A DNA stretch of 64,000 nucleotides, from contig DWXE01000043.1 in assembly GCA_019119355.1 (NCBI GenBank), positions 87,277-151,276 of the forward strand, in the 5' to 3' direction. The stretch is from Candidatus Eisenbergiella merdigallinarum (GTDB taxonomy: Bacteria > Bacillota > Clostridia > Lachnospirales > Lachnospiraceae). Both the position numbers and the translations under genes were made by a program. Positions 19,107 through 28,130 of the stretch are shown piece after piece. The notes under the pieces were generated by a model, which had not been told where the DNA came from, made no database searches, and saw only the letters and a program-made list of their open reading frames with translations. Positions within the stretch are counted from its first letter, which is position 1. Each line of letters starts with the position of its first letter.

Positions 19107-19988
19107 ATGAATTACCGGATTCCGCCCAGGGTTGCCATGTTCAACAGCTTCGCAGGGTACGGGCGCTGCTCCACCACGGAAGCGGTCCCCATTTTGAGCG
19201 CCATGAGGGTGCAGGCCTGCCCTGTCCCCACCGCTGTTTATTCCAACCACACCGGATTCCCTTCCTATTATTGTCATGATTTTACCGGGCAGCTCCCAGA
19301 CTATCTGAGCCAGTGGGAGCGGCTCGGTCTCGCGTTTGACGGAATTTATGTGGGCCTGCTGGGGCAGAAGGAGCAGATCCCCGTGGTGGCGGATTTCATC
19401 CGGCAGCAGAGGCAGCGCGGATGCCCTCTGGTCCTCATCGATCCCATCATGGGAGATCACGGGAACACCTATCGCCCCGTGAGCCCCGAATACTGCGAAG
19501 AGATCAAAGAGCTCGTCCGGCTGGCCGATATCATCACGCCCAACATCACCGAGGCGTGCCTGCTCACCGGCGTCCGCTACAAGGACAACGGATGGCGCCA
19601 GGAGGAGCTCGTGGATATCTGCGAAAAGCTGCACGCTTTCGGCCCCGACAAGATAGCCGTGACGGGCCTGCAGCGCCGTTCCCCCCAGGGCTATTACGAC
19701 AGCTTCATCAACTTCGTCTCCCAGCGCCGTCCCGAAAGCGGCTCCCTGGAGACCACCAGCACCGTCACCCGCACCGCCGGCCCCTCCAGGCACGGCACCG
19801 GGGATATTTTCGCAGCCATCGTCGCGGGCGACGCGGTAAGAGGGGAAGATTTCGTCGCGTCCGTGGAAAAGGCCGCTTCGTTCATCAGCCTGTGCATCCA
19901 CGCGTCGGACGAGCTGGGCATCCCGGAATCCGACGGCATCTGCTTCGAGAATTTTCTGGACGCCCTCATCCCCCGGGACGAATCCTGA
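19107..19988 (+). CDS. Pyridoxamine/pyridoxal kinase family
   Basis: RVAMFNSFAGYGRCSTTEAVPILSAMRVQACPVPTAVYSNHTGFPSYYCHDFTG...; DPIMGDHGNTY; RBS aaaggag. Confidence 0.9.
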   Translation: MNYRIPPRVAMFNSFAGYGRCSTTEAVPILSAMRVQACPVPTAVYSNHTGFPSYYCHDFTGQLPDYLSQWERLGLAFDGIYVGLLGQKEQIPVVADFIRQQRQRGCPLVLIDPIMGDHGNTYRPVSPEYCEEIKELVRLADIITPNITEACLLTGVRYKDNGWRQEELVDICEKLHAFGPDKIAVTGLQRRSPQGYYDSFINFVSQRRPESGSLETTSTVTRTAGPSRHGTGDIFAAIVAGDAVRGEDFVASVEKAASFISLCIHASDELGIPESDGICFENFLDALIPRDES

Positions 19989-20039
19989 AGGAGGAAGCAC
20001 GTCTCACAGAGGGAGCGTGTCTCATGGAACAGGCTCGTC

Positions 20040-20738
20040 TCACTCTTCCTCCGCCATCCGGTAGCCCACTCCGATCTCCGTATGGATATACCGGGGTTCG
20101 GCCGGATTCTGTTCCAGCTTGCGGCGGATATTGGCCATATTGACGCGCAGAATCCGGTTGTTGTCGTCCATATAGGGGCCCCACACGTGGGAGATGATGG
20201 CGTCGTAGGTCACCACCCTTCCGGCGTTGGCCGCCAGAAAGGCCACGATCTTATACTCCACCTGCGTCAGGTGGACTTCCTCTCCGTTTACCCGGACCGC
20301 TCTTTTGCCGAAATCCAGCTGCAGCCCTCCGGTGATGAAGACGTTCTCCGCCTTCGTCTGTCCGGACGCGGCCCCGTGGCGCAGGGCGGTACGGATCCGC
20401 GCCATCAGCTCCGGGGAGCCCACCGGCTTGGTGATGTAGTCGTCCGCGCCCAGATCCAGGGCCTCCACCTTCTCCTTCTCCTGATTTCTGGCCGAGAGCA
20501 CGATGATAGGCATCCCGGACCATTCCCTCACCTTCCGGATGACTTCCATCCCGTCCAGATCCGGAAGCCCCAGATCCAGCAAAATGAGATCCGGACAAAG
20601 GGAGGCGGCCAGCGCCAGCCCTTCCTTTCCCAAACGCGTGCTCACCGCCTTATACTCCTGGGCCTTCAGGCTCGTGGCGATGAAATCCGCGATATTTTCT
20701 TCATCTTCTATGATCAGTACCGTCGCTTTTGTCTGCAT
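20040..20738 (-). CDS. OmpR-family response regulator, KdpE-like
   Basis: MQTKATVLIIEDEENIADFIATSLKAQEYKAVST...; winged-helix C-terminus. Confidence 0.88.
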   Translation of the reverse strand: MQTKATVLIIEDEENIADFIATSLKAQEYKAVSTRLGKEGLALAASLCPDLILLDLGLPDLDGMEVIRKVREWSGMPIIVLSARNQEKEKVEALDLGADDYITKPVGSPELMARIRTALRHGAASGQTKAENVFITGGLQLDFGKRAVRVNGEEVHLTQVEYKIVAFLAANAGRVVTYDAIISHVWGPYMDDNNRILRVNMANIRRKLEQNPAEPRYIHTEIGVGYRMAEEE

Positions 20739-20757
20739 CGTTTCCTCCGAATTCCTC

Positions 20758-21861
20758 TCATTCTCCCGGCAGCGTGAAACGGATTTCCGCCCCGCCGCCG
20801 TGATTGCGCGCCTCGATGGTCCCGCCGTGAGCCGTGATAATGGTCTTGCAAATGGACAGCCCGATGCCCATCCCCCGGTAGCTGTCCGCCTCCCCGCTTC
20901 CCGTGGAAGCCTCGCCGTCGAAAATGGTCTTCAGCCGGTCCGGCTCGATCCCCGTACCGTAGTCCTTCACGCAAAAGACCGCGGAACTCCCCTCCGTTCC
21001 GGCATACAGCTCCATCTCCCGTTCGCTGTGAGCGTGATAGAAGGCGTTCTCCATCAGGTTGATGAGCACCTGTTCGATGAGCATGGCGTCCATGGGAACC
21101 ATGATGAATTCATCCGGCAGGCTGACCTTCACCTTCGCCTCCGGGATCCTCTTTTTAAACCGGCGCACTGCTTCCGCCATCACCTCTTCCACCGGCTCCA
21201 GCGATTTGTTCACGCTGGCCGAATCGTCCCGGATCCTCGTCACCGTCAGAAGGTTTTCCACCATATTCAAAAGCCAGTTGGCGTCCTCCCCGATGTGCCT
21301 GACCATATCCCTCTTCTTGTCCTCGGAAAGGAAGGCCTCGTTTTCCAGATAGGAGCTGCTGGCGCCGATGATCCCGGTCAGGGGCGTGCGCAGGTCGTGG
21401 GACACGGCCCTCAAAAGGTTCGCGCGCATCCTCTCCTTTTCCGCCTCCATCAGCTTCTTCTCCTGGCTGGCCAGAATGCCCGACTGCTGCTTCGTATAGG
21501 AGGTCACGGCGCTGACGGCCACCGCGATGACGAGCATGCAAAAGAAGGTCACCGGATACCCCTTCATGGAAAAATCCCAGCAGAAATAGGGGTAGGTAAA
21601 CAGGTAGTTGACGCATCCCACGCTGACCATGGCGGCCACGATCCCGGGCACGTACCCCCGGGTGAACCGGGGGATAAAAATCAGCGCCACCGTGTAAAAC
21701 ATCACGATGTTCACCGACCCTTCCGACAGCATGTGATACAGCCCGGCCACCGCCGTCACCCCGGCCAGGATCGCCGTCGTCACCAGCGTATTCTTCCAGG
21801 TGATCTCCCACTTTTCCCGCCACCAGTTCCCGTTGCGGAATTTTTCCATCATCGCCCTCAT
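20758..21861 (-). CDS. Sensor histidine kinase, KdpD C-terminal-like (DUF4118-type membrane region)
   Basis: FTYPYFCWDFSMKGYPVTFFCMLVIAVAVSAVTSYTKQQ...LLRAVSHDLRTPLTGIIGASSSYLE. Confidence 0.88.
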   Translation of the reverse strand: MRAMMEKFRNGNWWREKWEITWKNTLVTTAILAGVTAVAGLYHMLSEGSVNIVMFYTVALIFIPRFTRGYVPGIVAAMVSVGCVNYLFTYPYFCWDFSMKGYPVTFFCMLVIAVAVSAVTSYTKQQSGILASQEKKLMEAEKERMRANLLRAVSHDLRTPLTGIIGASSSYLENEAFLSEDKKRDMVRHIGEDANWLLNMVENLLTVTRIRDDSASVNKSLEPVEEVMAEAVRRFKKRIPEAKVKVSLPDEFIMVPMDAMLIEQVLINLMENAFYHAHSEREMELYAGTEGSSAVFCVKDYGTGIEPDRLKTIFDGEASTGSGEADSYRGMGIGLSICKTIITAHGGTIEARNHGGGAEIRFTLPGE

Positions 21862-22004
21862 CCTTTCCGGGGCGCCCGCCCCCGGCCGTATCCGCGCTCG
21901 CTGTCCGTTGCCCGGCAAATGTCCGCCCATGCGAGCATGGCGGTCGCTTGCCGGGCTTATCGCGCAAAACAGGGCTGCCGCATCGCTGCTACAGCCCCAT
22001 TCCC

Positions 22005-22508
22005 TCAGTCGTTTATAATCACCCGTTCGATCCGTCCGATGTAGAGCCTGTGGAAATCCTTCTGGGGATACCACTTCTCCACCACCGACCGGTCGCAGAA
22101 AGAACTCTCTTCCATGGGGCCGGCGAACTGCTTTCTGCAGATGAGCGTCATCCGGCTCTCCGAAAAGACCGGCGCTCCGTCCACGATCCGCTCCGTCAGG
22201 CCGCATGCCGCGATTTTGTCCTCGTCCCTGCCGGAGACCGTCCCCATGTGGTTCATGATCTCCCGCTTATCCTCCGGCATAATTCCCAGGGAAAAGGTGT
22301 CCGCCCGGTCCAGAAACGTCCTGGTATAACGCTGGGGACGGACTACGAGGAAGGCGGAGGGCTTTCCCCACATCACGCCCAGGGCTCCCCAGCTGGCCGT
22401 CATGGCGTTGCTCTTCTCCCCGTCGCTGGCCGCCGCCAGCAGCCACTGGTTCCCGATCAGGTCAAAAACGTTATCCGGAAGCTCTTCCGGTCTGATTTCC
22501 CTTGCCAT
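22005..22508 (-). CDS. Flavin reductase-like domain protein
   Basis: NAMTASWGALGVMWGKPSAFLVVRPQRYTRTFLDRADTFSLGI. Confidence 0.85.
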   Translation of the reverse strand: MAREIRPEELPDNVFDLIGNQWLLAAASDGEKSNAMTASWGALGVMWGKPSAFLVVRPQRYTRTFLDRADTFSLGIMPEDKREIMNHMGTVSGRDEDKIAACGLTERIVDGAPVFSESRMTLICRKQFAGPMEESSFCDRSVVEKWYPQKDFHRLYIGRIERVIIND

Positions 22509-22526
22509 CGCGCATCCCTCCTGCTG

Positions 22527-22736
22527 TCAGTCCACAATTCCGTCATCCTCCGGAATGATCACCGAAAGGATGAAGTATAAAATCAATCCCAAAAATCCCG
22601 CTCCCGCGATCAGGCTGATCACCACATAGAGCACCCGGATCACCGTGGGGTCGATCCCCGTATACGTGCCGAGCCCGCCGCAAACGCCGCAGACCATCCG
22701 GTTGGATGTAGAACGGTACAGTTTCTTCTGACTCAT
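22527..22736 (-). CDS. PspC domain protein
   Basis: MSQKKLYRSTSNRMVCGVCGGLGTYTGIDPTVIRVLYVVISLIAGAGFLGLILYFILSVIIPE. Confidence 0.93.
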   Translation of the reverse strand: MSQKKLYRSTSNRMVCGVCGGLGTYTGIDPTVIRVLYVVISLIAGAGFLGLILYFILSVIIPEDDGIVD

Positions 22737-22785
22737 CTTCTTTGCCTCACTTTCTGCGGGACGGTTTGAAACCGCCCGCTCTATC

Positions 22786-23799
22786 TTAACGCGATTTCCA
22801 CAAAATTTCAATACTGCCCATGGAGGATTCCAGCTTCATTTTCCTGTCCGAACCGTTTTCCACTGTTTTTTCCCGGTCGAGTCCGGAATAATCCCGATCT
22901 CCCACGGTAATATTTCCCATATCCGTTTTGATCTCGTAGTTGAAATCGTCTTCCTCTTCCGCCAGGGTCATGAGGATGCTTCCCATATCCGTGGATGCCG
23001 TCACGTTTCCGGATACGCTTCCCGACAGCTCCACGCTCCCCAGGTCCGACGTCGCGCAGACGTCTTTTCCGTCAAACTCTTCCACCAGAATGCTCCCCAG
23101 ATCCGTGTCGGCCTCCAGCCAGCCCGCATTCAGCTCCCCGATTTCGATGGAACCCAGATCGGATTCCAGAGAGACCTCTCCGGCCTCCAGCCGGTCCGCG
23201 GAAATGTTTCCCAATCCCGCGGACAGCTCCGCCGTCTCCCAGGCCGCTCCCTCCGGGACCGTCAGCACCAGCTTTCTTTCGCCGTTCTTAAATACCTCCT
23301 TTTTCCTGCCCACATCCCGAAGGCGGAGCGCGCCGTCCTTCACATAGCACTGGATCCGGCTCACGTTATGCCCCTCCAGAGAAATGGTATCGCCTTCCCC
23401 CTCCACGATCTCCAGGGCGTGAATGCCCAGCTCCACCTCCAGGTCGCAGGGAAGCGCCCCGTCCCAGATCACGGTATCGCCGAAATCGCCGTCGAAAATT
23501 TTCTCGCCGTCCTCAGCCTCTTCCCCGATCCATGTGGAAGCGCTGCTCCAAAAAGGCAGGTCCAGCCAGCCGCCTTCCGCTCCGTCTTCGATCGCATCCC
23601 CCAGCTCCTCCAGGGAATCCTCCAGAAATCCCAGTCCCGGCAGATTGGAGACGCCGTACCAGGGAAAACGCAGCCGTCCGTGATGGACTTCGAACTGTCC
23701 GTTCCCGCCCGCGGCGGCCCCGATCCCAAAAAGGACCACCCCCGCCGCGATGCATCCGGCAGCCGCAAAGAGCGCTCTTTTCGTTCCCTTTTTCATCAT
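22786..23799 (-). CDS. DUF4097 family beta-strand repeat protein (putative adhesin/envelope)
   Basis: Repeats of the form ...LESDLGSIEIGELNAGWLEADTDLGSILVEEFDGKDVCATSDLGSVELSGSVSGNVTASTDMGSI. Confidence 0.85.
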   Translation of the reverse strand: MMKKGTKRALFAAAGCIAAGVVLFGIGAAAGGNGQFEVHHGRLRFPWYGVSNLPGLGFLEDSLEELGDAIEDGAEGGWLDLPFWSSASTWIGEEAEDGEKIFDGDFGDTVIWDGALPCDLEVELGIHALEIVEGEGDTISLEGHNVSRIQCYVKDGALRLRDVGRKKEVFKNGERKLVLTVPEGAAWETAELSAGLGNISADRLEAGEVSLESDLGSIEIGELNAGWLEADTDLGSILVEEFDGKDVCATSDLGSVELSGSVSGNVTASTDMGSILMTLAEEEDDFNYEIKTDMGNITVGDRDYSGLDREKTVENGSDRKMKLESSMGSIEILWKSR

Positions 23800-24518
23800 C
23801 CTCTCCCTCCTTTTTTACGAAACAGGCCTCCGCAGAAATCCGCCGCCTTCCGGCAGGCGTTTGGGAACAGCTTCCCCAGCAAAAAGACGAGGAGCATGGT
23901 CAGCAGAATGCCGCATCCCACCGTGATCAGGCTCGCCCCGATCCCCATCAGGGCGCCCGCGGGGAACAAAAACAGATCCGCTAGGGATTCGAAGAAAGCG
24001 ACGGCTCCCACCGCGATGAAGATCACGCCCAGCAGCAAAAAGACCAGAATCAGCGGGATAAAGACAGCGGCCAGAACCACTGCGACGATTCCCAGCGCCA
24101 GGGCCACCGGCAAGATGACGGGGGAAGCCAGGATGCAGAGGATGACGATCAGGGCCACGGTCCCGCCGCTCATGCCCCGCTTCTTTCCTCCGGTCCGATA
24201 CCTGCGTCCGTAATCCCTTCCTCCTTCCTTCCGGGCAGCTCCCCTTTGGGAGATCACTTCGTTTTCCCTTTCCTTCGGTTCCCGGCTGTATCCCTCTTCG
24301 GAAAACCCGCCCCGCTCCGGGTCGCCTTCCCGCAGGCCCTCCCGGATGGACTGCGCCAGTTCCTCCGGCGTTCCCAGCGCCTCCAGAACCTCTTCCTCGT
24401 TCTCCACGCCGGCGTCGTTCAGATAATCGTTATAATACTGGATGGCTTCCCTTCGTTCGCTTTCCGGAAGATCGGAAAGCAGAAGCTCCACCCTCTTCAT
24501 GAAATCAATCCTGTTCAT
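23796..24518 (-). CDS. DUF1700 family membrane protein
   Basis: MNRIDFMKRVELLLSDLPESERREAIQYYNDYLNDAGVENEEEVLEALGTPEELAQSI. Confidence 0.9.
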   Translation of the reverse strand: MNRIDFMKRVELLLSDLPESERREAIQYYNDYLNDAGVENEEEVLEALGTPEELAQSIREGLREGDPERGGFSEEGYSREPKERENEVISQRGAARKEGGRDYGRRYRTGGKKRGMSGGTVALIVILCILASPVILPVALALGIVAVVLAAVFIPLILVFLLLGVIFIAVGAVAFFESLADLFLFPAGALMGIGASLITVGCGILLTMLLVFLLGKLFPNACRKAADFCGGLFRKKGGRG

Positions 24519-24838
24519 ATTCCGCGTCCTCCCTCGAACATGCCCGTAATCTTCTCCGAATAGCGCTCCCATTCCGCCCTGTACAGACGAAGCTGCGCGC
24601 TGCCCCGGGCCGTTATCCTGTAATATCTCCGGTTGCGGCCTCCGCATTCCATGTCGTAAACCTCCAGGCAATCATCCTTCTGCAACCTCCGCAAAACCGG
24701 ATACAGCGTGGACTCCGACAGATCGATGGCCTGCCGCACTTCCTGGGTGATCTTGTACCCGTATGTTCCCTCCGGTTCCCGGGAGACAACGGCCAGCACG
24801 ATGGCGTCCAGCAGCGCTGAACCCGTATTGAATACCAT
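24515..24838 (-). CDS. PadR family transcriptional regulator
   Basis: LDAIVLAVVSREPEGTYGYKITQEVRQAIDLSESTLYPVLRRLQKDDCLEVYDMECGGRNRRYYRIT. Confidence 0.95.
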   Translation of the reverse strand: MVFNTGSALLDAIVLAVVSREPEGTYGYKITQEVRQAIDLSESTLYPVLRRLQKDDCLEVYDMECGGRNRRYYRITARGSAQLRLYRAEWERYSEKITGMFEGGRGI

Positions 24839-24879
24839 GTACGCTCGCTCCCTTCTCTCATTCCTCTTCCCTCGGTTTC

Positions 24880-24945
24880 ATATCATATAATACTATACAA
24901 TGTATAATATTGTTTACAGCTATAATATATATCATATAATATTAT
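24880..24945. promoter_or_regulatory. Promoter/operator region of the padR operon
   Basis: Direct repeats ATATCATATAATA(C/T)TAT at 24880-24896 and 24929-24945 plus palindrome TATACAATGTATA. Confidence 0.5.
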
Positions 24946-25008
24946 CTGTCAACGATTATTTCCGAAAGGATTTCTAAAGATTTTCCGGCGTATTTCCTAT
25001 CGTATAAA

Positions 25009-25049
25009 AACCGCCCCGCAACTGGGCATCGGCCAGTTGCGGGGCGGTT
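25009..25049 (-). terminator. Rho-independent terminator after lipoprotein gene
   Basis: Perfect 17-bp arms aaccgccccgcaactgg/ccagttgcggggcggtt, minus-strand T-run. Confidence 0.9.
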
Positions 25050-25060
25050 CCTGTCAAAAA

Positions 25061-25642
25061 TCATTCCGAAATATTGAATTCCCTGATCCCGATGGCTCCG
25101 CTGTCCTCCATTTCCAGAATCACGAAATTTTTATCGTCGCCTACGGTCATCTTTCCGCCTTCGATCTTCTGCTTTCTGACGTCGCAGTTTTCCACGGCTT
25201 TCAGCAGCGCGTCCGTATAGAGCGCGTCCAGGCCGAGCTTTTCCAGATCCTCTTCCGATTTCAGGACCGTCTCCTCGCCCTTTTGGCGCACGGTCACGGG
25301 AAAGGCGCACAGGCTGGCCAGATATTCCGTCGTCAGCCCTGTGGTGATTTCCATCTGCACGGTCTCTCCCATGGACCAGAAAAGAGCGGTGTCCAGATCG
25401 GAGTCTTCCAGGGATTCCTCCGGCTCACTGGATGCGGCTTCCGATCCGGTTTCCGCAGCTTCCATCCCTTCCGCCGTTTCCTCTCCTTCCGAAGCCCGCT
25501 CCGTTTCTTCCGTCACAACCGCGCTCTCCGTCCTCTCCTTCGGATCCGCCTGCGCCGCGCCTCCGAATCCTCCGGGCAGCGCGCAGGCCGTCAGCTGCGC
25601 CGCAGCCAGAAGCCCTGCCGCCAGTGCTGTAAGTTTTTTCAT
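25061..25642 (-). CDS. Putative lipoprotein, unknown function
   Basis: Signal peptide with lipobox-like LTAC, Glu/Ser-rich linker, conserved-looking C-terminal domain. Confidence 0.7.
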   Translation of the reverse strand: MKKLTALAAGLLAAAQLTACALPGGFGGAAQADPKERTESAVVTEETERASEGEETAEGMEAAETGSEAASSEPEESLEDSDLDTALFWSMGETVQMEITTGLTTEYLASLCAFPVTVRQKGEETVLKSEEDLEKLGLDALYTDALLKAVENCDVRKQKIEGGKMTVGDDKNFVILEMEDSGAIGIREFNISE

Positions 25643-25749
25643 GATATGTCCTCCTTTTGAATCAATCCTTTCGGGGAACGCCCCCGCTTTTCTTATTCTG
25701 TCAGATTCATCTGAAGGTTTCCCTTATGATTTCTTAAACTTTCTTAAGG

Positions 25750-27351
25750 TCAGGGCAGCGCTTCCTCCCACAGGGGAAAGGTGAGCAAAAATTCCGTCTT
25801 TTTCCCCGCGGAAGGAGTCTTTTCCAGGCGGATCTCCCCGCCGTGGAGGCGGACGATTTCCCTGACGATGGAAAGCCCCAGGCCGGAGCCGTGCTCTTTT
25901 CCTCTGGAAACGTCGCCGGTGACGAAGGGGGAGAAAAGGCTGTCCTGCAGCTCAGGCGGAATCCCCCTGCCGTCGTCCCCGATGCGCAGCGCAGCACGGT
26001 TCTCCTCCCGTCCGGCTTCCACGAAGAGGGTCGTTCCCTCCGGATTGTATTTCAGCGCGTTGTTCACCAGGTTGTCCAAAACCCGGCCGAACAGCTCCTG
26101 ATCCAGACCGCACCAGACCGGTTCCGCCGGGATGGACGCTTTCAGGAAATAGCCGCGCAGCTCCAGCTCCTGATATCTGCCGGCGAAATAATCTCGCACC
26201 TCGCCGCACAGGTCCGACCGCTCCGTTTTCACCCGCATTCCGGGATGCTCCAGCCTGCTGTACTCGTGGAAGGACTGCAGCAGATCCCCCAGCCGGACGG
26301 CCCGCTTCGCGATCACGTCCAGGTAATTCTGCCGCTGCGCCTCCGGCACCATGCCGTCCCGCAGGGCGCAGGCATAGCCGGAAATGACCGTAACCGGCGT
26401 CTTCAAATCGTGGGAAAGATCCGCGAACAGGCGCCGCTTTTCCCGGTCCAGGCGCTGCCGCTCCCGCTCGCTCTCCTCCAGCTGCCGTTCCAGCTCCAGG
26501 AAATTCCGGGCGATCTGGGAAAATTCTTCCGGCCCCCGGTAGGTCTCCAGCTCCCCGCGGCTTCCCTCCGGAAAGGAGAGGATGGCCTCGTTGAGCGGCT
26601 GCAGCAGCTTTTTCGTCCGCCTGTCCAGCCACCGGATGCAAACCAGCGCGGCCGCCAGATAGACCGGGATGAAGACCCATTTCAGCACGCCGAAGGCCGC
26701 ATAAGCTTCCCGGTATTCCCGTGCTCCGGTTTGCTGCATCCAGAACACCATGCGCCGCTCTTCCCCGTTTTCGTCCGTCCAGTCATGCTTCCAGATCCTG
26801 CGCCCGCTCCCGTCCCGGCCTCTGAGGTATCCGATCTCCCGTTCCGAAAAGGAGGAGCAATCCGGAAACAGCGTCCCCGACAGCCGCTTCCCCGCTTCAT
26901 CCAGCAGCATATATCCGGTGATGGAAGGCTCCCCGCCCTCCCGGACGTCCGCTTCCGCGATCAGCCAGAAGCCGTTTTCGGATTCCTCCGGAAGCTTCGC
27001 CGCATAATAGCGGCGGCCGGAGCGAAAATCCGGGATAAAATCCGTCCCGGCAAACTTCTCGTTCCAGCCGCCTTCTTCAAACATACACCTTCCGTCCGAA
27101 TCGAAGATGACCGCTCCGGATCCCCTTCCCAGATAACGCTCCGCATTCAGGTTCCGATACGCCCCGTCCCGGGCGCTTTCGGCCCGCCGGATCAACCCTT
27201 CCGGATCGGTCACGGGGGCCAGGTGGCGCTGCCAGGCCGTAAAACCCAGATACAGCAGCGACATCACCGCCAGATTCAGCGCCGTAAAAAATACGTAATT
27301 GGACGCCAGAAAACGAAACAGGCTTCTCTTTTTGTGCACGTTATTCTCCAT
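25750..27351 (-). CDS. Sensor histidine kinase
   Basis: LFADLSHDLKTPVTVISGYACALRDG...; ATPase motifs GDDGRGIPPE, GSGLGLSIVREIV. Confidence 0.93.
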   Translation of the reverse strand: MENNVHKKRSLFRFLASNYVFFTALNLAVMSLLYLGFTAWQRHLAPVTDPEGLIRRAESARDGAYRNLNAERYLGRGSGAVIFDSDGRCMFEEGGWNEKFAGTDFIPDFRSGRRYYAAKLPEESENGFWLIAEADVREGGEPSITGYMLLDEAGKRLSGTLFPDCSSFSEREIGYLRGRDGSGRRIWKHDWTDENGEERRMVFWMQQTGAREYREAYAAFGVLKWVFIPVYLAAALVCIRWLDRRTKKLLQPLNEAILSFPEGSRGELETYRGPEEFSQIARNFLELERQLEESERERQRLDREKRRLFADLSHDLKTPVTVISGYACALRDGMVPEAQRQNYLDVIAKRAVRLGDLLQSFHEYSRLEHPGMRVKTERSDLCGEVRDYFAGRYQELELRGYFLKASIPAEPVWCGLDQELFGRVLDNLVNNALKYNPEGTTLFVEAGREENRAALRIGDDGRGIPPELQDSLFSPFVTGDVSRGKEHGSGLGLSIVREIVRLHGGEIRLEKTPSAGKKTEFLLTFPLWEEALP

Positions 27352-28066
27352 CTTCCATTTTGTAACCGAGCCCTCTGACCGTGATGATATATCGGGGGTT
27401 TTTCGGATCGTCCTCGATCTTCTCCCGCAGCTTCGAAATATGCACCATCATCGTCTGATCGTCGCTCTCCGTATATTCTCCGTTTATGCTCTCGTAGATC
27501 TGCGCCCTGGTGTACACCCGGCCCGGCGCCTTCATCAGCTTCCATAAAATGCGGTATTCCGTAGGGGTCAGCGGCACCGCCCTGCCGTCTTTGGACAGGC
27601 TCATTTCCCCGGGATTCAGGCAGAGACGGCCCAGCCTGAGCTTTTCCCCGTCGCTTTTGGCGCCCTTTCCGCCGCCCAGCTCATAAAACCGCCGCAGATT
27701 GGCCTGGATGCGCGCCACCACTTCCATGGGGTTGAAGGGCTTGGTCAGATAATCGTCCGCGCCCAGGTTCAGCCCCAGGATCCTGTCGTAATCCTCCCCT
27801 CTGGCGGACAGGATCAGGATGGGGATATTGCTCACGGCCCGGATCCTGCGGGTCAGCTCGTATCCGTCCATCCGCGGCATCATCACGTCCAGCAGGGCCA
27901 GATGCACCTTCTCCCGCCGTACGATCCCCAGCGCGTCCGCCCCGTTGTCCGCGGCCAGAACGCGGAACCCGCTGTTTTTCAGGTACAGGCTCAGGAGGGA
28001 AACGATATCCTCGTCGTCCTCCGCGATCAAAATCGTATATTCCACCGCGCTCTCCCCTTTCTGCAT
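27341..28066 (-). CDS. OmpR-family response regulator
   Basis: YTILIAEDDEDIVSLLSLYLKNSGFRVLAADNG...; C-terminal winged helix. Confidence 0.93.
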   Translation of the reverse strand: MQKGESAVEYTILIAEDDEDIVSLLSLYLKNSGFRVLAADNGADALGIVRREKVHLALLDVMMPRMDGYELTRRIRAVSNIPILILSARGEDYDRILGLNLGADDYLTKPFNPMEVVARIQANLRRFYELGGGKGAKSDGEKLRLGRLCLNPGEMSLSKDGRAVPLTPTEYRILWKLMKAPGRVYTRAQIYESINGEYTESDDQTMMVHISKLREKIEDDPKNPRYIITVRGLGYKMEDGE

Positions 28067-28130
28067 TTCCGCCGTCCGGCGTCCCGGCCCTCCGTGCAGG
28101 CCGTCATCCGGCCCCCGGGCAGGCCCGCCG

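Noticed and set aside
22995-23291. Pro/Arg-rich plus-strand ORF inside the DUF4097 gene
   Set aside because: Arises from repetitive DUF4097 codons read in another frame
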